From: Bacteroidota bacterium
Lineage (GTDB): Bacteria; Bacteroidota; Bacteroidia; Bacteroidales; UBA7960
Direction: 5' to 3'
Length of the DNA: 37,956 nt
Assembly: GCA_018335675.1 (NCBI GenBank)
Contig: JAGXRQ010000046.1
Span: 1-37,956, forward strand
Both the position numbers and the translations under genes were made by a program. Shown here piece after piece: positions 1-9,704 of this stretch; the first letter of the stretch is position 1; the number at the start of each line of letters is the position of its first letter. The notes under the pieces are model-generated. The model saw only the letters and a list, made by a program, of their open reading frames with translations. It did not search any database and was not told the DNA's origin.

Positions 1-3000
1 ATAATTACCAACACCGCTTATTGCAAATAAATCTGCATAATTGAAGATAAGATTATAAGGACTTGCACCTACGCTAGTTACTGTAGTTGCGTTTCCTCCG
101 TTGATGTTGTAAGTAAATGACCAAGGGCTATCTCCTGTTAGCTCAACAATCACAGCCAGGGTAGTTCCATCATCGCAAAATTCTGTTAAACCGCCAACTG
201 TGCCAATAATTTTAGCAGTGGCTGTTTCAACAACACCAACAGTAAAGATATTATTTGTAGCTGCGGTAAAAGAAACAGGAGTGGATGTTTGAATAGTTCC
301 ATTTGTTGCACCAAAGTCGAATATTAACTGACCAACACTTGTCCATCCCGGAACATATTGAGCTACTCTTAGCTTCTGTCTGTATAAAGCATTATTTGGC
401 ACCGGCATAGGGCTGCTTAGCGCATCCCAGCGAATTCTGATGTTTGCCGTTCCAATTGCAGCACACTGAATTGTCCAATATTCATTGTCGCTTACAGTTT
501 GCAGAGGATTAACAAGATTACTTCTATCTGCAGGTGCTTCATTATAATACCTGACTGTCCAGTATTGATTTCCGGTAGTTGCTGTTCCAAACACTCTAGC
601 AGCGCCATATCTTGTGCCATTTCCAACAGGGAAAATAAAAGAAGAGCCATTGCTGATAAGCTTTCTAAGATTTCCATCAACAAAGGAAGCAGAGCTTCCG
701 CCTGAAACCGCCAACAAAGAAGTCCAACTTAATGAGAGATTGTTTGACTGAGTGATAAAGTTACCGCGAGTTAAGGTCATAGTTCTGCTGACAACTACAT
801 TGCTGTTTAAAGTAACATGATTTGCAGTTTTATTAATGGATAAATTGTAGAATGTTTCGCTAGCAGCAGTGTTTTGAAGAGTTTGAGCTAAACCACCCTC
901 AAAAGAGACAGTTCCTGTGCCAGGAAGGAAGCCACCGGAAACATTATTCAGCCAATTTTTGTAAATAGTAATGTTTCTGTTATAATTTCTATTGTCAAGG
1001 ATGCCTTGGCTAATCGATAAGTTACCCTGTACCAAAAGATCAACAGCAGGAATATATTTAAATGATGCTGCTCCTGAAAAAGTAACATTCTGATAAGTTG
1101 TAATATTAGAAGGCAAAGTTCCGGTGCCTACATATTCAACTGTGCTTCCATCGGTATTCATAAATACTTCATAATTTCCACCCGGGAATATAAATGAACC
1201 GGCTGCGGTAGATGTAATTTTCAATGTTCCTGCGCCTGTAACGTGGCCTAAGTTGTGTTCTATAGTTTGGCCCAAATCCAATATTGCTCCCGAAGCAATA
1301 TCAACCGAATATGCAAAAGCATTATTAGCCGTTGATGTTATTGTATGTCCGTTGCGAATAAAAACGGGGTTTCCATTTGGTGCGCAACCGCATGCAGTTG
1401 AGCCGTCAGTCGACCAAACATTGGTAGTATTATTCCAGTTTCCTGATATTAAGCTGTACAATGGTGGTTTGCTTACAAAATTGGCGGCTAAACCGGCTGT
1501 ATATTCTCCATTTATGTAATTTACGTCGGATAGAGTAATGGTGTTTGCGACCGTATTAATTGCACCTACCGTTGTCCAGGCCATATCGTTGTATCTGCCG
1601 CCCACATAGCTGGCTTCATCACCTTGTACATCGCCGTCAAGATAGGTGTAGGTATGAGTTACAGTAGGAGTTGCCCCAAATCCGGAAGAACTAACAGTCC
1701 AGTAATATTGAAGCTCATCACCTTGAGCGTTTGCAGTTGCAGGATGAAAACGGTTTATAGGCTTTATAGTGATTGAGCCAGCCGAGCCGCCGGTGTTTGT
1801 AACATTCATTGTTACCGGGGTATATTTTCCGGCAACGCCAATTGGATACATAAATAAGCCTGTTCCACTCCATTGGCGAGTTATGCCAAGGTCGGAGATT
1901 ACCCCATTTGTTGTTATAAAAGAAGAAGATGATGAGTTTAGTATTGAAGTTATATTTGGTCCCAACGTTAAACCATGCGATTGCATAGCAAGGTAATTGT
2001 TTGTTGTACCAAAATCTAAACCACTTGTAATATAAAACGAATTGTTGCTTGTAACCGTTTTTGAAGCAGTGTTTAAATATGCTAGATAACCAAAAACTGC
2101 ATTGTTACTACCAAAAATACTTTGACCTGTTGTGCTGCTAAAAACAAGAGCACCAGCTGACCCATTAGACGAATGTACGGCGTAATTATAAACATTGCCA
2201 TATAGGTTTATTAACCTGCCAACCTGCGATAGCTCCCCATTTGTTATGTTCAAATTGCCATACACCTCTATGTTGCTTGTGCCAGTTACATCAACCCTAC
2301 CATTAGTTTGGTTGTTGTTAATTGTTATGGTACCAAAACGTATGGGGTTTGTGCCCGAGTTTTGAATTGCCTGACTTGCAGCAACACCATTAAATATTGT
2401 TGTTTGAGTTGCATTAACATATTGATAAATATTGGCAGAAGTAGCAGTGGTATGACTTATCAGGCTACCCCCAATGGTAACGTTTAAACCGTTGGTATTA
2501 AAAGTAGATGCCTGAGCCGCTGTTGATGAGCCTATCTGAAGGTTCCCAAGTATTGTTGCAGGAAAGGTAATCAACCTTGCATGCTTAACCCTAGTATTAC
2601 CATCTACCGTTAAATTCCAAACCGGACAACCAAGGTATAATTCAAATATATCGCCATTTAATGCATTAGTACCACCAAGTTGAATTGTTCCTCCTGTTAC
2701 ATTGTAGCTACTTGGGTTAAGATATAGGTCTCCAAACGTTTTTACACCAACTGTTTCACTTCTATTTAAAAGAAGTGTACCACCAGACATGGTAAAACTA
2801 CTTCCTTCGTTAGTAACCTCAAAAAAGGCTCTTGCTAAAATTCTGCTTCTTCCTAAAATATTAATAGTGCCTCCGCTTTGATTATAAACTAGGGCACCGG
2901 AAGTTGAAGTTGCTGAACGCCTTATTTGCCCCCTAACATAAAGGGTCCCATCACTTACAACTATTTCTGGCCTACCACCACCCGCAACTTCTATATCATT

Positions 3001-6000
3001 ATTATTTGCTGTTGCTGCTGCTCCGCCTACATTAAGCGCACCCCCGCTAACCTCAATTTTGCCTGCAAGGGTAATATCAGAGGCGTTATCATCGCCACCT
3101 ATGGTTATAGTGCCACCCGCAACTGATAGGCATGCAGTTTCGGGAATATTGAATATATGCGCCCCAGATATGCTGGCTGAAGGCCCGTTAAACCTAACAG
3201 TTCCATTGGTTATAGTTAGTGCCTGTTGAATAGCTGTGTTTATAACAAAATTGCTTGAGTTAATATTTAGGCGTGAGCTTTGACCACTACCCTTATCCAC
3301 AAATATGCGGTTAAAGCGCGTAGTTGCACCTGTACCGCTGAGGGTTTGCTCAATTATTGGAGTGAAGTAAACATTGGCATAGCGAGCAGCGGAAGCAAAC
3401 AGGTTAAAAGTGCCGTTATTAATCAGGTTTCCGTTAACATTTAGCCTGTTTACAACTTCAGTCCCTGATGCTACCGTATAAGTTGCACCCGATGATATGT
3501 TTATATTCCCATTTACTGTCACAATGTGTGGCCTGTCGTTTGGATATTGAAATGTACCCGACTCTACCAATAAGTCTTTTTTAATCTGAATACTTGTAGG
3601 AGCCAGATTGTTGATAGTGGAAATACCGCTACCTCTAATGATTAAGTCATTGTGCACCCTTAGGTTGCTACCGGGCAATGTAATAGTACGCCCTACTCCG
3701 GGGTTTACTATCAGGTTGTTATACTCCACAAAGCTGCCTGCTTCTGTTGGTTCAGGAGCTACAAAGAGATATAATCCAGTAACATTGTCAACTCTCATTC
3801 CAAATTGACTGACACAGACAATTGCCACATAAATTGGTTGACCAATGTATGCGGCAAGATTAACATTCGTTGTTGTCCAGTTTTGGTCAGCAGGGGTACT
3901 TCCTAGAACCGTTACAAAATCTCCAATGTTAGTTCCAGTAGTTGAAACACGAACCATGAAAGATGAGTTAGCACCTCCAGGAGGGCCTGTGCGTCTCCTT
4001 CTTTGAAAAGAAAATGTTGATTGTCCTGTTAGGGGTATTAGTCTTGGCGTAATTAAGTAATCATCATTTACTTGACCTGCGGCTTGATCGTTTATAACGG
4101 CAGCACCACCGGGATTTCCCAAATCTGTACTATGGTACCAAACGCCTGTTCCGGTGCCTGCATCAATTATAGTCCAACCTATAGGAGGAAATGTTGTATT
4201 TGTGAAAGGCTCGTTTAGTATTGAGGAATTTGCTATTATGAAGTTATGTAAATAGTTAGGGTCACTAGTAGCCACGGGAGAAATTGAAAAATTTTGCGCC
4301 CCTGTAGTATAGTACTCCACTGTACCACCACCTTCAGCAAGGAACTCTCCCCAATCGGCAAGAGGGAAGCTGGTTGTTGCTGTTGAAGAAGATATTCTTA
4401 ACAAGCCGTTTCCTGTAACAGCACCACTATGAAGGGATCCGAAGTTGTGACCGGTAAACACTCCCAGGTCGAGTGTTCCTCCGTTTTCTATGGTAAGGGT
4501 TCCGGCTCTTCGGTCGTTGGCACTAACAGTTACAATATGTCCATTTTGAATTATTACAGGGTTGCTGGCAGTAGGGGCACCGGTAGCAATAGGATCGCCA
4601 GAAGAATTGGGGCTCCATGTGGCAGCCACATCATAATCGCCACCTCCGTTACGACTATAAAAGGCCGTAATAGCACCAAATGCACCGGGTTCTCCGGCTG
4701 TAAAGTCGCCCTGTGGCGTTGGGTGTGTATCAAACAAAATTTCATTAATAATCTCCGAAACTTTTTCAGAGGCATAAGTAGTCCAGGAAGTAGGAGCATA
4801 TACTCCCGGCACGTAATTGCCTTCAGTGCCGTTAACATCAGTTTGACTGTAATACAATCTCAATCGCATGCTGTTTGCCGGTAAGCCTGAAAATCCCGAT
4901 GAAGAGATTTTCCAGTAGTAATTTAAAACATTATTACTTGTTGCCAAAGGGTGTCTGCTATTTGCCGGAGTAATTCTAACGCTACCCCACACAGTTGGCG
5001 CATTTGCAAACTGCAGCCTTGCAGGAGTGTATTTGCCGGCCGAGCCGATTGGGAAAAGTCTTAAATCAGTTGATGCGAATGTAACAACCACACCTGCATC
5101 AGATTGCAAACCATTTGTTTCAATCATACGTGTGGCTGAGAAATCTGTATAAACACTAGAGCTGCTGGTAAGATCATGATAAATTCTGCTGTTTGCCGAC
5201 AGACTTAGACGGTTTGCGCCTATTGTGAGTTTTGCGGCAGTGTTGGCAAGCCTTAAATTGCCTGTAAGAGCTATATTTGCTGTTGTTGATGTTGTACCGG
5301 TTGCTTTGTTCAACCTTAAATTGCCAAACACACCATTGCCATCGCCTGAAATAATCTGGTTTCCGCCTCCGCTTAATATTATTGCCCCAAGCCCCTGACT
5401 TTGATGAGCACCGCTGATTGAGATATTTCCTGCCACATTAATTGTCAATCCCATATCCTGCAGTATTGTTGCTGTTGCGATTGATAAATCGTTTCGAATA
5501 GCCAAATTGTTTGTAATTGAAACAATAGCTGAATTCGAAATACTCATATTGTACAACCCCGGACCTGTGATAGTTCCGGCATTAGTAAATAATTGCCCTG
5601 CAGAGCCATTAAAAATTGTTGTATTTGTTCCGGGAATATACGTGGCACCTGCTGCTATTGTTGCATTACCTTTGATTGTAACGTTTTGGTTTGCAGCATC
5701 GAATTTTGCAGGACTTGAGATTGAAAAATTACCATTTAATGTTAGAGGTCTGATTGGTTGTGCATCTATGCCAGCCCCACCATGGCCCGGAAAACTAGAG
5801 AGAATAGCACTGTAGGTAGAAGAACTGCTAATTGTATTTAAATTCCACAAAGGAGCAATTGTGTTTATTTTTGCATTACGTGCAGATGGAACTGTTAAGT
5901 TTATAGTACCTCCAGAAATGTTAATATTTGATAGATTTGCGCAGAGAATAATACTGAATTCGGCACCAACTTGGTCGCCGGCTCCTGTTCCTGTTGGATT

Positions 6001-9000
6001 ACCGAGAATGTTAATAGTACCTCCGCTCATATTCATAACATTGTCTGCAAAAGGAAGAGTAAGGCTTCCGTACATTCTGAACTCATTAGCTCTAACTGTA
6101 GTAATTTCACGTTGTATATTTACTGTGCCTCCTGTTTGAATATATGTACCTCTATGAGTTCCCGGATTAATAGACGGCCTGATAATATCGGTTGTAAAAG
6201 TACCGCCATTTATTTCAAATTCTGCTGCAACCCTTAAAACGAGCCCAATGTGAGAATTATCAATAAAAGAGCCATTGTTTATAGAAATTTTTCCGAATAG
6301 GTAGAATCCATCAGCCCTTTCGTGAGTTGCTGTGTTGGTTATGGTCAATTGAGCACCATCAACAATTAATTGGGCGTTTGTGCCAATAGCCCAGCCTTCT
6401 CTATGGCAAATTTGGGGAACAATAATATTTGAACCAAGCCGTAAAGTTCCATTATATAATCGAATATTTCCATAATTCACATATCCAGGATCACCGTAAG
6501 TATATCCAAAAGGCCTAAAAAAATCTCCTGAAGCAGTCATGTCAACAGTATATGTTTTATTCGATCCTTTATCTACAATAAACCAAAATGGCTCAAATGA
6601 TCCGTTTAAAGAAATAGTTTGATTTTGGGCAGGACTAGTGCAATAAAATAATGCAAATCCTGTTGCTGGAATTCCATCATAACTTGGTTCTGCAAGATTG
6701 TGTAATCTAACCGCACCACCGCTTTGTACGGTAAGGTTGCCGTGCAGAAAAACATGATGGTACTGATTAGCATTTCTAACCGAAATATTTCCGTTACCTT
6801 CAACAATAACATCATCATAGAAATACACATATCTCATGGTTGCATCATTCCCTATTCTGAAATGCCCCGATTTAACGGTAAGATTTCCATTAACAATAAA
6901 ATTCCCTCCAACAGAAGCAACTCTTGCGGTATTAGAAAAATTTATAATTAAATTGTTAAATGTATTTCTGTTGAATGTGAAATCTGCCGGATTGCCGTAA
7001 AATTCTATTGTTCCGCCGGTTGGTGCTACAAAAGAAGACATTAGTCCGGCGGGTAATGTACCCGAGCTAAGTTTTAAAATACCTTGTCCGTTTAAATTAT
7101 TAAAAGTATTTCCGGTAGTAGCCACTAAATCTAAAATACCGCCATTTCTGATTTCAACAATTTCAACAGTTTTGCTTCCCGCAGTAACAGTAACAGTTCG
7201 TCCGTTTAAAATTACAGCCTTATCATTTGCTCCCGGCAAAAGACTGCCCGGATTACTAAAAATGGTACCGGAAGGATCGGTTGTCCAAGTTGAAGCGCTC
7301 TCCCAGTTGCCATTTTGATAGCTATACAAAGTGGCTCCTGTTGGTGCGCAGGAAATATTGGCTTGCCACCCTGCAGCAACCGTTGCTGCATCGGAATAAA
7401 ACAGAAAGGTTAATGTATTTCCGCTTGAAACAAGAGTGCCCGGACTTGTAGCTCCGGTATATTGCCCTACTAAAGGCGAATTAAAATCAGGCCCGTCATA
7501 AATTCTTAAATAATCAGTAGTATGAACATTAAAGGAAACAAATGCTGCTTTTATATTTCTTCCGTCAGTTGATTGATAGGTTACGGCATATGTTTCGTTG
7601 TTTGCATAATTTCCGCCCGCACCTCCAGTGTCGTAAAATGTTGCTGAACAAGTAACGGTTGGGGTAGGAACATTGGCATAAGTTACTGTAGTAACCCAAG
7701 TATTATTGTTTATAAATGAATAATGGGTGTTGCAACCCGGCACTACAGAACCCCAGGTTCTCATTATGCCAAGAGTAATAGGAACGATACCATCGATATA
7801 AACTCCATTTGCGATATCGTTATAAATTGCTGCTAAGGTTATATCGCAATTACCTCCTGAATCCAAGTTGCAACGAAACCATTCATATACAGCATTATTG
7901 CCCCTTATCCGTGTATAAACCTCACTTCTCCATTGACCATTTTGTGCTGTATATCTCCATTGAGAGGCGGTTTGTGTAACAACTGCGCCGGCTGTTGCAG
8001 TAATATATTTTGTAACTTCATTAACTTCCGGGTTAAGGCAGGAGCCGATATTTCCGGCTGAATATGTGTTAGTTACAGTTGGGTCGATAGTAACAGGGAA
8101 TACTCGATTTTCAGCCATTAGCCACTCCAAAGGCACAACGGTTGTAAGCTTAAGTATATTGCCTTCAATTTCATATCTGTAGGAGCCTTCAATAAAAGAC
8201 TTTTCTTTTTTATCAGCAATGCTATTATCAATATCAACAGAAAAATAGTCACCACAAGCAATATCCAGACTTGAAAAAGAGGTCATTTTACCTTCAAAAA
8301 ACACAGGTAATTCAAATGCACCCATATAGGCACCTTTTTCATCGGTAATTATTAAACTACCTTGCCACCCAAAATTTGTTTCAAACCCATCTCCTTTTAA
8401 TATTTTCCAACCTTTTGGCAGTTCAACAAACTCTGTAAAATTGATTTCGCCTCCTTTATTTGCAATATTTGGTTTTTCATTAATTATATAATCTGTTTTA
8501 ACTTGCCAGTAATCAATTTTCTGAATACGGTCAATATTTTCCCACAGATTATTAATAACAACTGTATTGTCGGAAAAAGAATAGCGGTTATTGCTGCCTG
8601 CTGTTTTTTCTGAAATGATATTTCCATCAGAATCGACAATGCTCATTTTTGCCTTTTCTCCAAACAAAATGGTTTCTCCGCTATGTGAAAGCTGCATTTG
8701 GGTTAAACCTGTGGTCGCATTAACATAAATAGGCAGCTTAGTTGTCTCCATGCCATACAAATTAGACTTTCCTTTAATAGGTTTGACTAAATTGTCAATA
8801 GAAACAAGATATCCGTCTTTCTCATAATGCAGTGTGCCATAGCTATATTGGGTAGAAAAAGTTCCATCAGGATTTTTAAATGTGCGTGAGTTGGCTGTAC
8901 GCATACCCATAATCTCTTCACTTTCTGGTGATTCATCAAGCTTCGCTTTTCCATACTCCGGATGTAGCTTATCTTCCGGGCGATTTTCTGAAATAAAATC

Positions 9001-9306
9001 ACTTATGTTTTCCCCGATTGTCTTAGTGATATGGTTTCTGGAAGCCTTATCCATAGAAATATCCGGAGAAGTGGTTTCCATCGCTTTTAAACTATGTGAA
9101 GCCTCAATAACTTCGGTAGCAATTTTGATCTTATCTCCGCTGCTTGACACATTTTTAGAATCAGCTTGATGGCTAATTTCCTGAAGTATTAATTCAGTTT
9201 TATGCTCTTGAGTAAAGGCAGTCTTTGATAAAATAAAACTCGACAATGCAAAAATTGTCATCATCAAATAATGCTTTTTAATGGCGAAAAGTGTAGTTGT
9301 TTTCAT
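1..9306 (-). CDS. Giant secreted multidomain adhesin-like protein (3' end beyond window)
   Basis: The minus frame starting at ATG 9306 has no stop down to base 1, giving at least 3102 residues; the C-terminus is missing. Residues 1-32 are a signal peptide (MKTTTLFAIKKHYLMMTIFA then a hydrophobic stretch). Residues 33-410 are a conserved-looking head ending in VFPVTIDPTV. A CUB domain lies at about 553-653 (LRIYDGPD). Three supermodules follow, each a G8-like start (NGNWESASTWT at ~660, AATWSPNSSGDP at ~1548, SGNWNNTTNVWS at ~2614), a run of short Gly/Asn/Thr-rich strands like a right-handed beta-helix, and a PIGxxGxYTP domain (~1418, ~2482, degenerate ~2887). A cleaved-adhesin/choice-of-anchor-J domain sits in module 2 (~1698-1848). 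The left edge cuts an Ig/PKD-like repeat (TEFCDDGTT). Seen: frame and motifs. Inferred: surface or matrix adhesin exported by T9SS; a sorting tail is expected but not visible. Confidence 0.9.
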   Translation of the reverse strand, partial: MKTTTLFAIKKHYLMMTIFALSSFILSKTAFTQEHKTELILQEISHQADSKNVSSSGDKIKIATEVIEASHSLKAMETTSPDISMDKASRNHITKTIGENISDFISENRPEDKLHPEYGKAKLDESPESEEIMGMRTANSRTFKNPDGTFSTQYSYGTLHYEKDGYLVSIDNLVKPIKGKSNLYGMETTKLPIYVNATTGLTQMQLSHSGETILFGEKAKMSIVDSDGNIISEKTAGSNNRYSFSDNTVVINNLWENIDRIQKIDYWQVKTDYIINEKPNIANKGGEINFTEFVELPKGWKILKGDGFETNFGWQGSLIITDEKGAYMGAFELPVFFEGKMTSFSSLDIACGDYFSVDIDNSIADKKEKSFIEGSYRYEIEGNILKLTTVVPLEWLMAENRVFPVTIDPTVTNTYSAGNIGSCLNPEVNEVTKYITATAGAVVTQTASQWRYTAQNGQWRSEVYTRIRGNNAVYEWFRCNLDSGGNCDITLAAIYNDIANGVYIDGIVPITLGIMRTWGSVVPGCNTHYSFINNNTWVTTVTYANVPTPTVTCSATFYDTGGAGGNYANNETYAVTYQSTDGRNIKAAFVSFNVHTTDYLRIYDGPDFNSPLVGQYTGATSPGTLVSSGNTLTFLFYSDAATVAAGWQANISCAPTGATLYSYQNGNWESASTWTTDPSGTIFSNPGSLLPGANDKAVILNGRTVTVTAGSKTVEIVEIRNGGILDLVATTGNTFNNLNGQGILKLSSGTLPAGLMSSFVAPTGGTIEFYGNPADFTFNRNTFNNLIINFSNTARVASVGGNFIVNGNLTVKSGHFRIGNDATMRYVYFYDDVIVEGNGNISVRNANQYHHVFLHGNLTVQSGGAVRLHNLAEPSYDGIPATGFALFYCTSPAQNQTISLNGSFEPFWFIVDKGSNKTYTVDMTASGDFFRPFGYTYGDPGYVNYGNIRLYNGTLRLGSNIIVPQICHREGWAIGTNAQLIVDGAQLTITNTATHERADGFYLFGKISINNGSFIDNSHIGLVLRVAAEFEINGGTFTTDIIRPSINPGTHRGTYIQTGGTVNIQREITTVRANEFRMYGSLTLPFADNVMNMSGGTINILGNPTGTGAGDQVGAEFSIILCANLSNINISGGTINLTVPSARNAKINTIAPLWNLNTISSSSTYSAILSSFPGHGGAGIDAQPIRPLTLNGNFSISSPAKFDAANQNVTIKGNATIAAGATYIPGTNTTIFNGSAGQLFTNAGTITGPGLYNMSISNSAIVSITNNLAIRNDLSIATATILQDMGLTINVAGNISISGAHQSQGLGAIILSGGGNQIISGDGNGVFGNLRLNKATGTTSTTANIALTGNLRLANTAAKLTIGANRLSLSANSRIYHDLTSSSSVYTDFSATRMIETNGLQSDAGVVVTFASTDLRLFPIGSAGKYTPARLQFANAPTVWGSVRITPANSRHPLATSNNVLNYYWKISSSGFSGLPANSMRLRLYYSQTDVNGTEGNYVPGVYAPTSWTTYASEKVSEIINEILFDTHPTPQGDFTAGEPGAFGAITAFYSRNGGGDYDVAATWSPNSSGDPIATGAPTASNPVIIQNGHIVTVSANDRRAGTLTIENGGTLDLGVFTGHNFGSLHSGAVTGNGLLRISSSTATTSFPLADWGEFLAEGGGTVEYYTTGAQNFSISPVATSDPNYLHNFIIANSSILNEPFTNTTFPPIGWTIIDAGTGTGVWYHSTDLGNPGGAAVINDQAAGQVNDDYLITPRLIPLTGQSTFSFQRRRRTGPPGGANSSFMVRVSTTGTNIGDFVTVLGSTPADQNWTTTNVNLAAYIGQPIYVAIVCVSQFGMRVDNVTGLYLFVAPEPTEAGSFVEYNNLIVNPGVGRTITLPGSNLRVHNDLIIRGSGISTINNLAPTSIQIKKDLLVESGTFQYPNDRPHIVTVNGNINISSGATYTVASGTEVVNRLNVNGNLINNGTFNLFASAARYANVYFTPIIEQTLSGTGATTRFNRIFVDKGSGQSSRLNINSSNFVINTAIQQALTITNGTVRFNGPSASISGAHIFNIPETACLSVAGGTITIGGDDNASDITLAGKIEVSGGALNVGGAAATANNNDIEVAGGGRPEIVVSDGTLYVRGQIRRSATSTSGALVYNQSGGTINILGRSRILARAFFEVTNEGSSFTMSGGTLLLNRSETVGVKTFGDLYLNPSSYNVTGGTIQLGGTNALNGDIFELYLGCPVWNLTVDGNTRVKHARLITFPATILGNLQIGSSTAAQASTFNTNGLNVTIGGSLISHTTATSANIYQYVNATQTTIFNGVAASQAIQNSGTNPIRFGTITINNNQTNGRVDVTGTSNIEVYGNLNITNGELSQVGRLINLYGNVYNYAVHSSNGSAGALVFSSTTGQSIFGSNNAVFGYLAYLNTASKTVTSNNSFYITSGLDFGTTNNYLAMQSHGLTLGPNITSILNSSSSSFITTNGVISDLGITRQWSGTGLFMYPIGVAGKYTPVTMNVTNTGGSAGSITIKPINRFHPATANAQGDELQYYWTVSSSGFGATPTVTHTYTYLDGDVQGDEASYVGGRYNDMAWTTVGAINTVANTITLSDVNYINGEYTAGLAANFVSKPPLYSLISGNWNNTTNVWSTDGSTACGCAPNGNPVFIRNGHTITSTANNAFAYSVDIASGAILDLGQTIEHNLGHVTGAGTLKITSTAAGSFIFPGGNYEVFMNTDGSTVEYVGTGTLPSNITTYQNVTFSGAASFKYIPAVDLLVQGNLSISQGILDNRNYNRNITIYKNWLNNVSGGFLPGTGTVSFEGGLAQTLQNTAASETFYNLSINKTANHVTLNSNVVVSRTMTLTRGNFITQSNNLSLSWTSLLAVSGGSSASFVDGNLRKLISNGSSFIFPVGNGTRYGAARVFGTATTGNQYWTVRYYNEAPADRSNLVNPLQTVSDNEYWTIQCAAIGTANIRIRWDALSSPMPVPNNALYRQKLRVAQYVPGWTSVGQLIFDFGATNGTIQTSTPVSFTAATNNIFTVGVVETATAKIIGTVGGLTEFCDDGTTLAVIVELTGDSPWSFTYNINGGNATTVTSVGASPYNLIFNYADLFAISGVGNY

Positions 9307-9480
9307 ATGTGGTTTAGTTAAATTTCGTATATATCCCTAAGTATTTTATGTGGTGCTAGGTTTTCTTTAGACGACTAGGCGTAAGTCATTGAAAGCTAGC
9401 AAACAACACAAAACACAGTGTTATTAACCTACAAAAGTAATATTATTTTAACAATTTTTATACGTAGTTATACTGAAAAA

Positions 9481-9512
9481 AGTCGACAGTCGGCAGTCGA
9501 CAGTCGATAGTC
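9481..9512. repeat. Left arm of inverted repeat (GTCGAC/GTCGGC type)
   Basis: This arm is built of a GTCGAC / GTCGGC / GTCGATAGTC word repeated at about 7-base steps. Its last 18 bases (9495-9512, AGTCGACAGTCGATAGTC) are the exact reverse complement of 9681-9698. The rest matches imperfectly. It is followed by TCTCTGTGAATCTCTGTGTA, itself a short direct repeat of TCTCTGTG. Confidence 0.85.
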
Positions 9513-9548
9513 TCTGTGAATCTCTGTGTAACTAAGGGTTGCGGAAGA

Positions 9549-9632
9549 GGGGGGAGGGGTATAAAGGTATAGGGTATAGGGGTATAGGGGTATAGGGGTA
9601 TAGGGTATAGGGGAGGGGTTTATAGGGTATAA
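9549..9632. repeat. GGGGTATA tandem repeat tract
   Basis: About nine 7-8 base units of the form GGGGTATA or GGGTATA run in tandem, with a GGGGGGGAGGGG stretch at the start and a GGGGAGGGG interruption near the end. Nearly every unit carries three or four G in a row, so the plus strand could fold into a G-quadruplex. The base composition is sharply different from the AT-rich surroundings. Confidence 0.85.
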
Positions 9633-9656
9633 AAAAACCCCCCTATTATGGGGGGT
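9631..9656 (-). terminator. Rho-independent terminator of the protease gene
   Basis: Read on the minus strand this is CCCCCC-ATAATA-GGGGGG followed by seven T: a six-pair all-GC stem (seven with the flanking A-T pair) plus a U-run. It lies about 50 bases after the stop of the trypsin-like gene (stop 9705-9707), which is the expected place and direction. Confidence 0.75.
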
Positions 9657-9668
9657 AGTATTGGGTTA

Positions 9669-9703
9669 CTATCAACTGCCGACTATCGACTGTCGACTTC
9701 CGA
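9669..9703. repeat. Right arm of inverted repeat
   Basis: Bases 9681-9698 are the exact reverse complement of 9495-9512. The arm reaches to within two bases of the stop codon of the protease gene. The two arms enclose 168 bases holding the G-rich tract and the terminator. Confidence 0.85.
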
Positions 9704-9704
9704 C

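Larger units (their letters stand above)
9307..9704. other. Intergenic region with repeats, terminator and probable promoter
   Basis: No gene is visible in these 398 bases between two minus-strand T9SS cargo genes. The part near the protease stop holds a terminator, a GGGGTATA tract and an inverted repeat, listed separately. The part near the giant gene is AT-rich. A TACTTTTG box, read on the minus strand at 9432-9439, fits the Bacteroidota -7 pattern TAnnTTTG, but no TTG lies at the right distance. If used, it would leave a leader of about 120 bases. Confidence 0.6.

Noticed and set aside
4429-4884. Plus-strand open frame of 151 codons, and other plus-strand frames in 499-9169
   Set aside because: They lie antisense to the giant minus-strand gene, have no recognisable domain and mirror its Gly/Thr/Asn-rich codons.
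9549-9656. CRISPR array in the G-rich repeat region
   Set aside because: The units are only 7-8 bases and contiguous, with no spacers and no cas genes nearby.
9481-9703. Insertion sequence bounded by the inverted repeat
   Set aside because: The enclosed 168 bases cannot encode a transposase and no target-site duplication is evident; a non-autonomous element remains possible.
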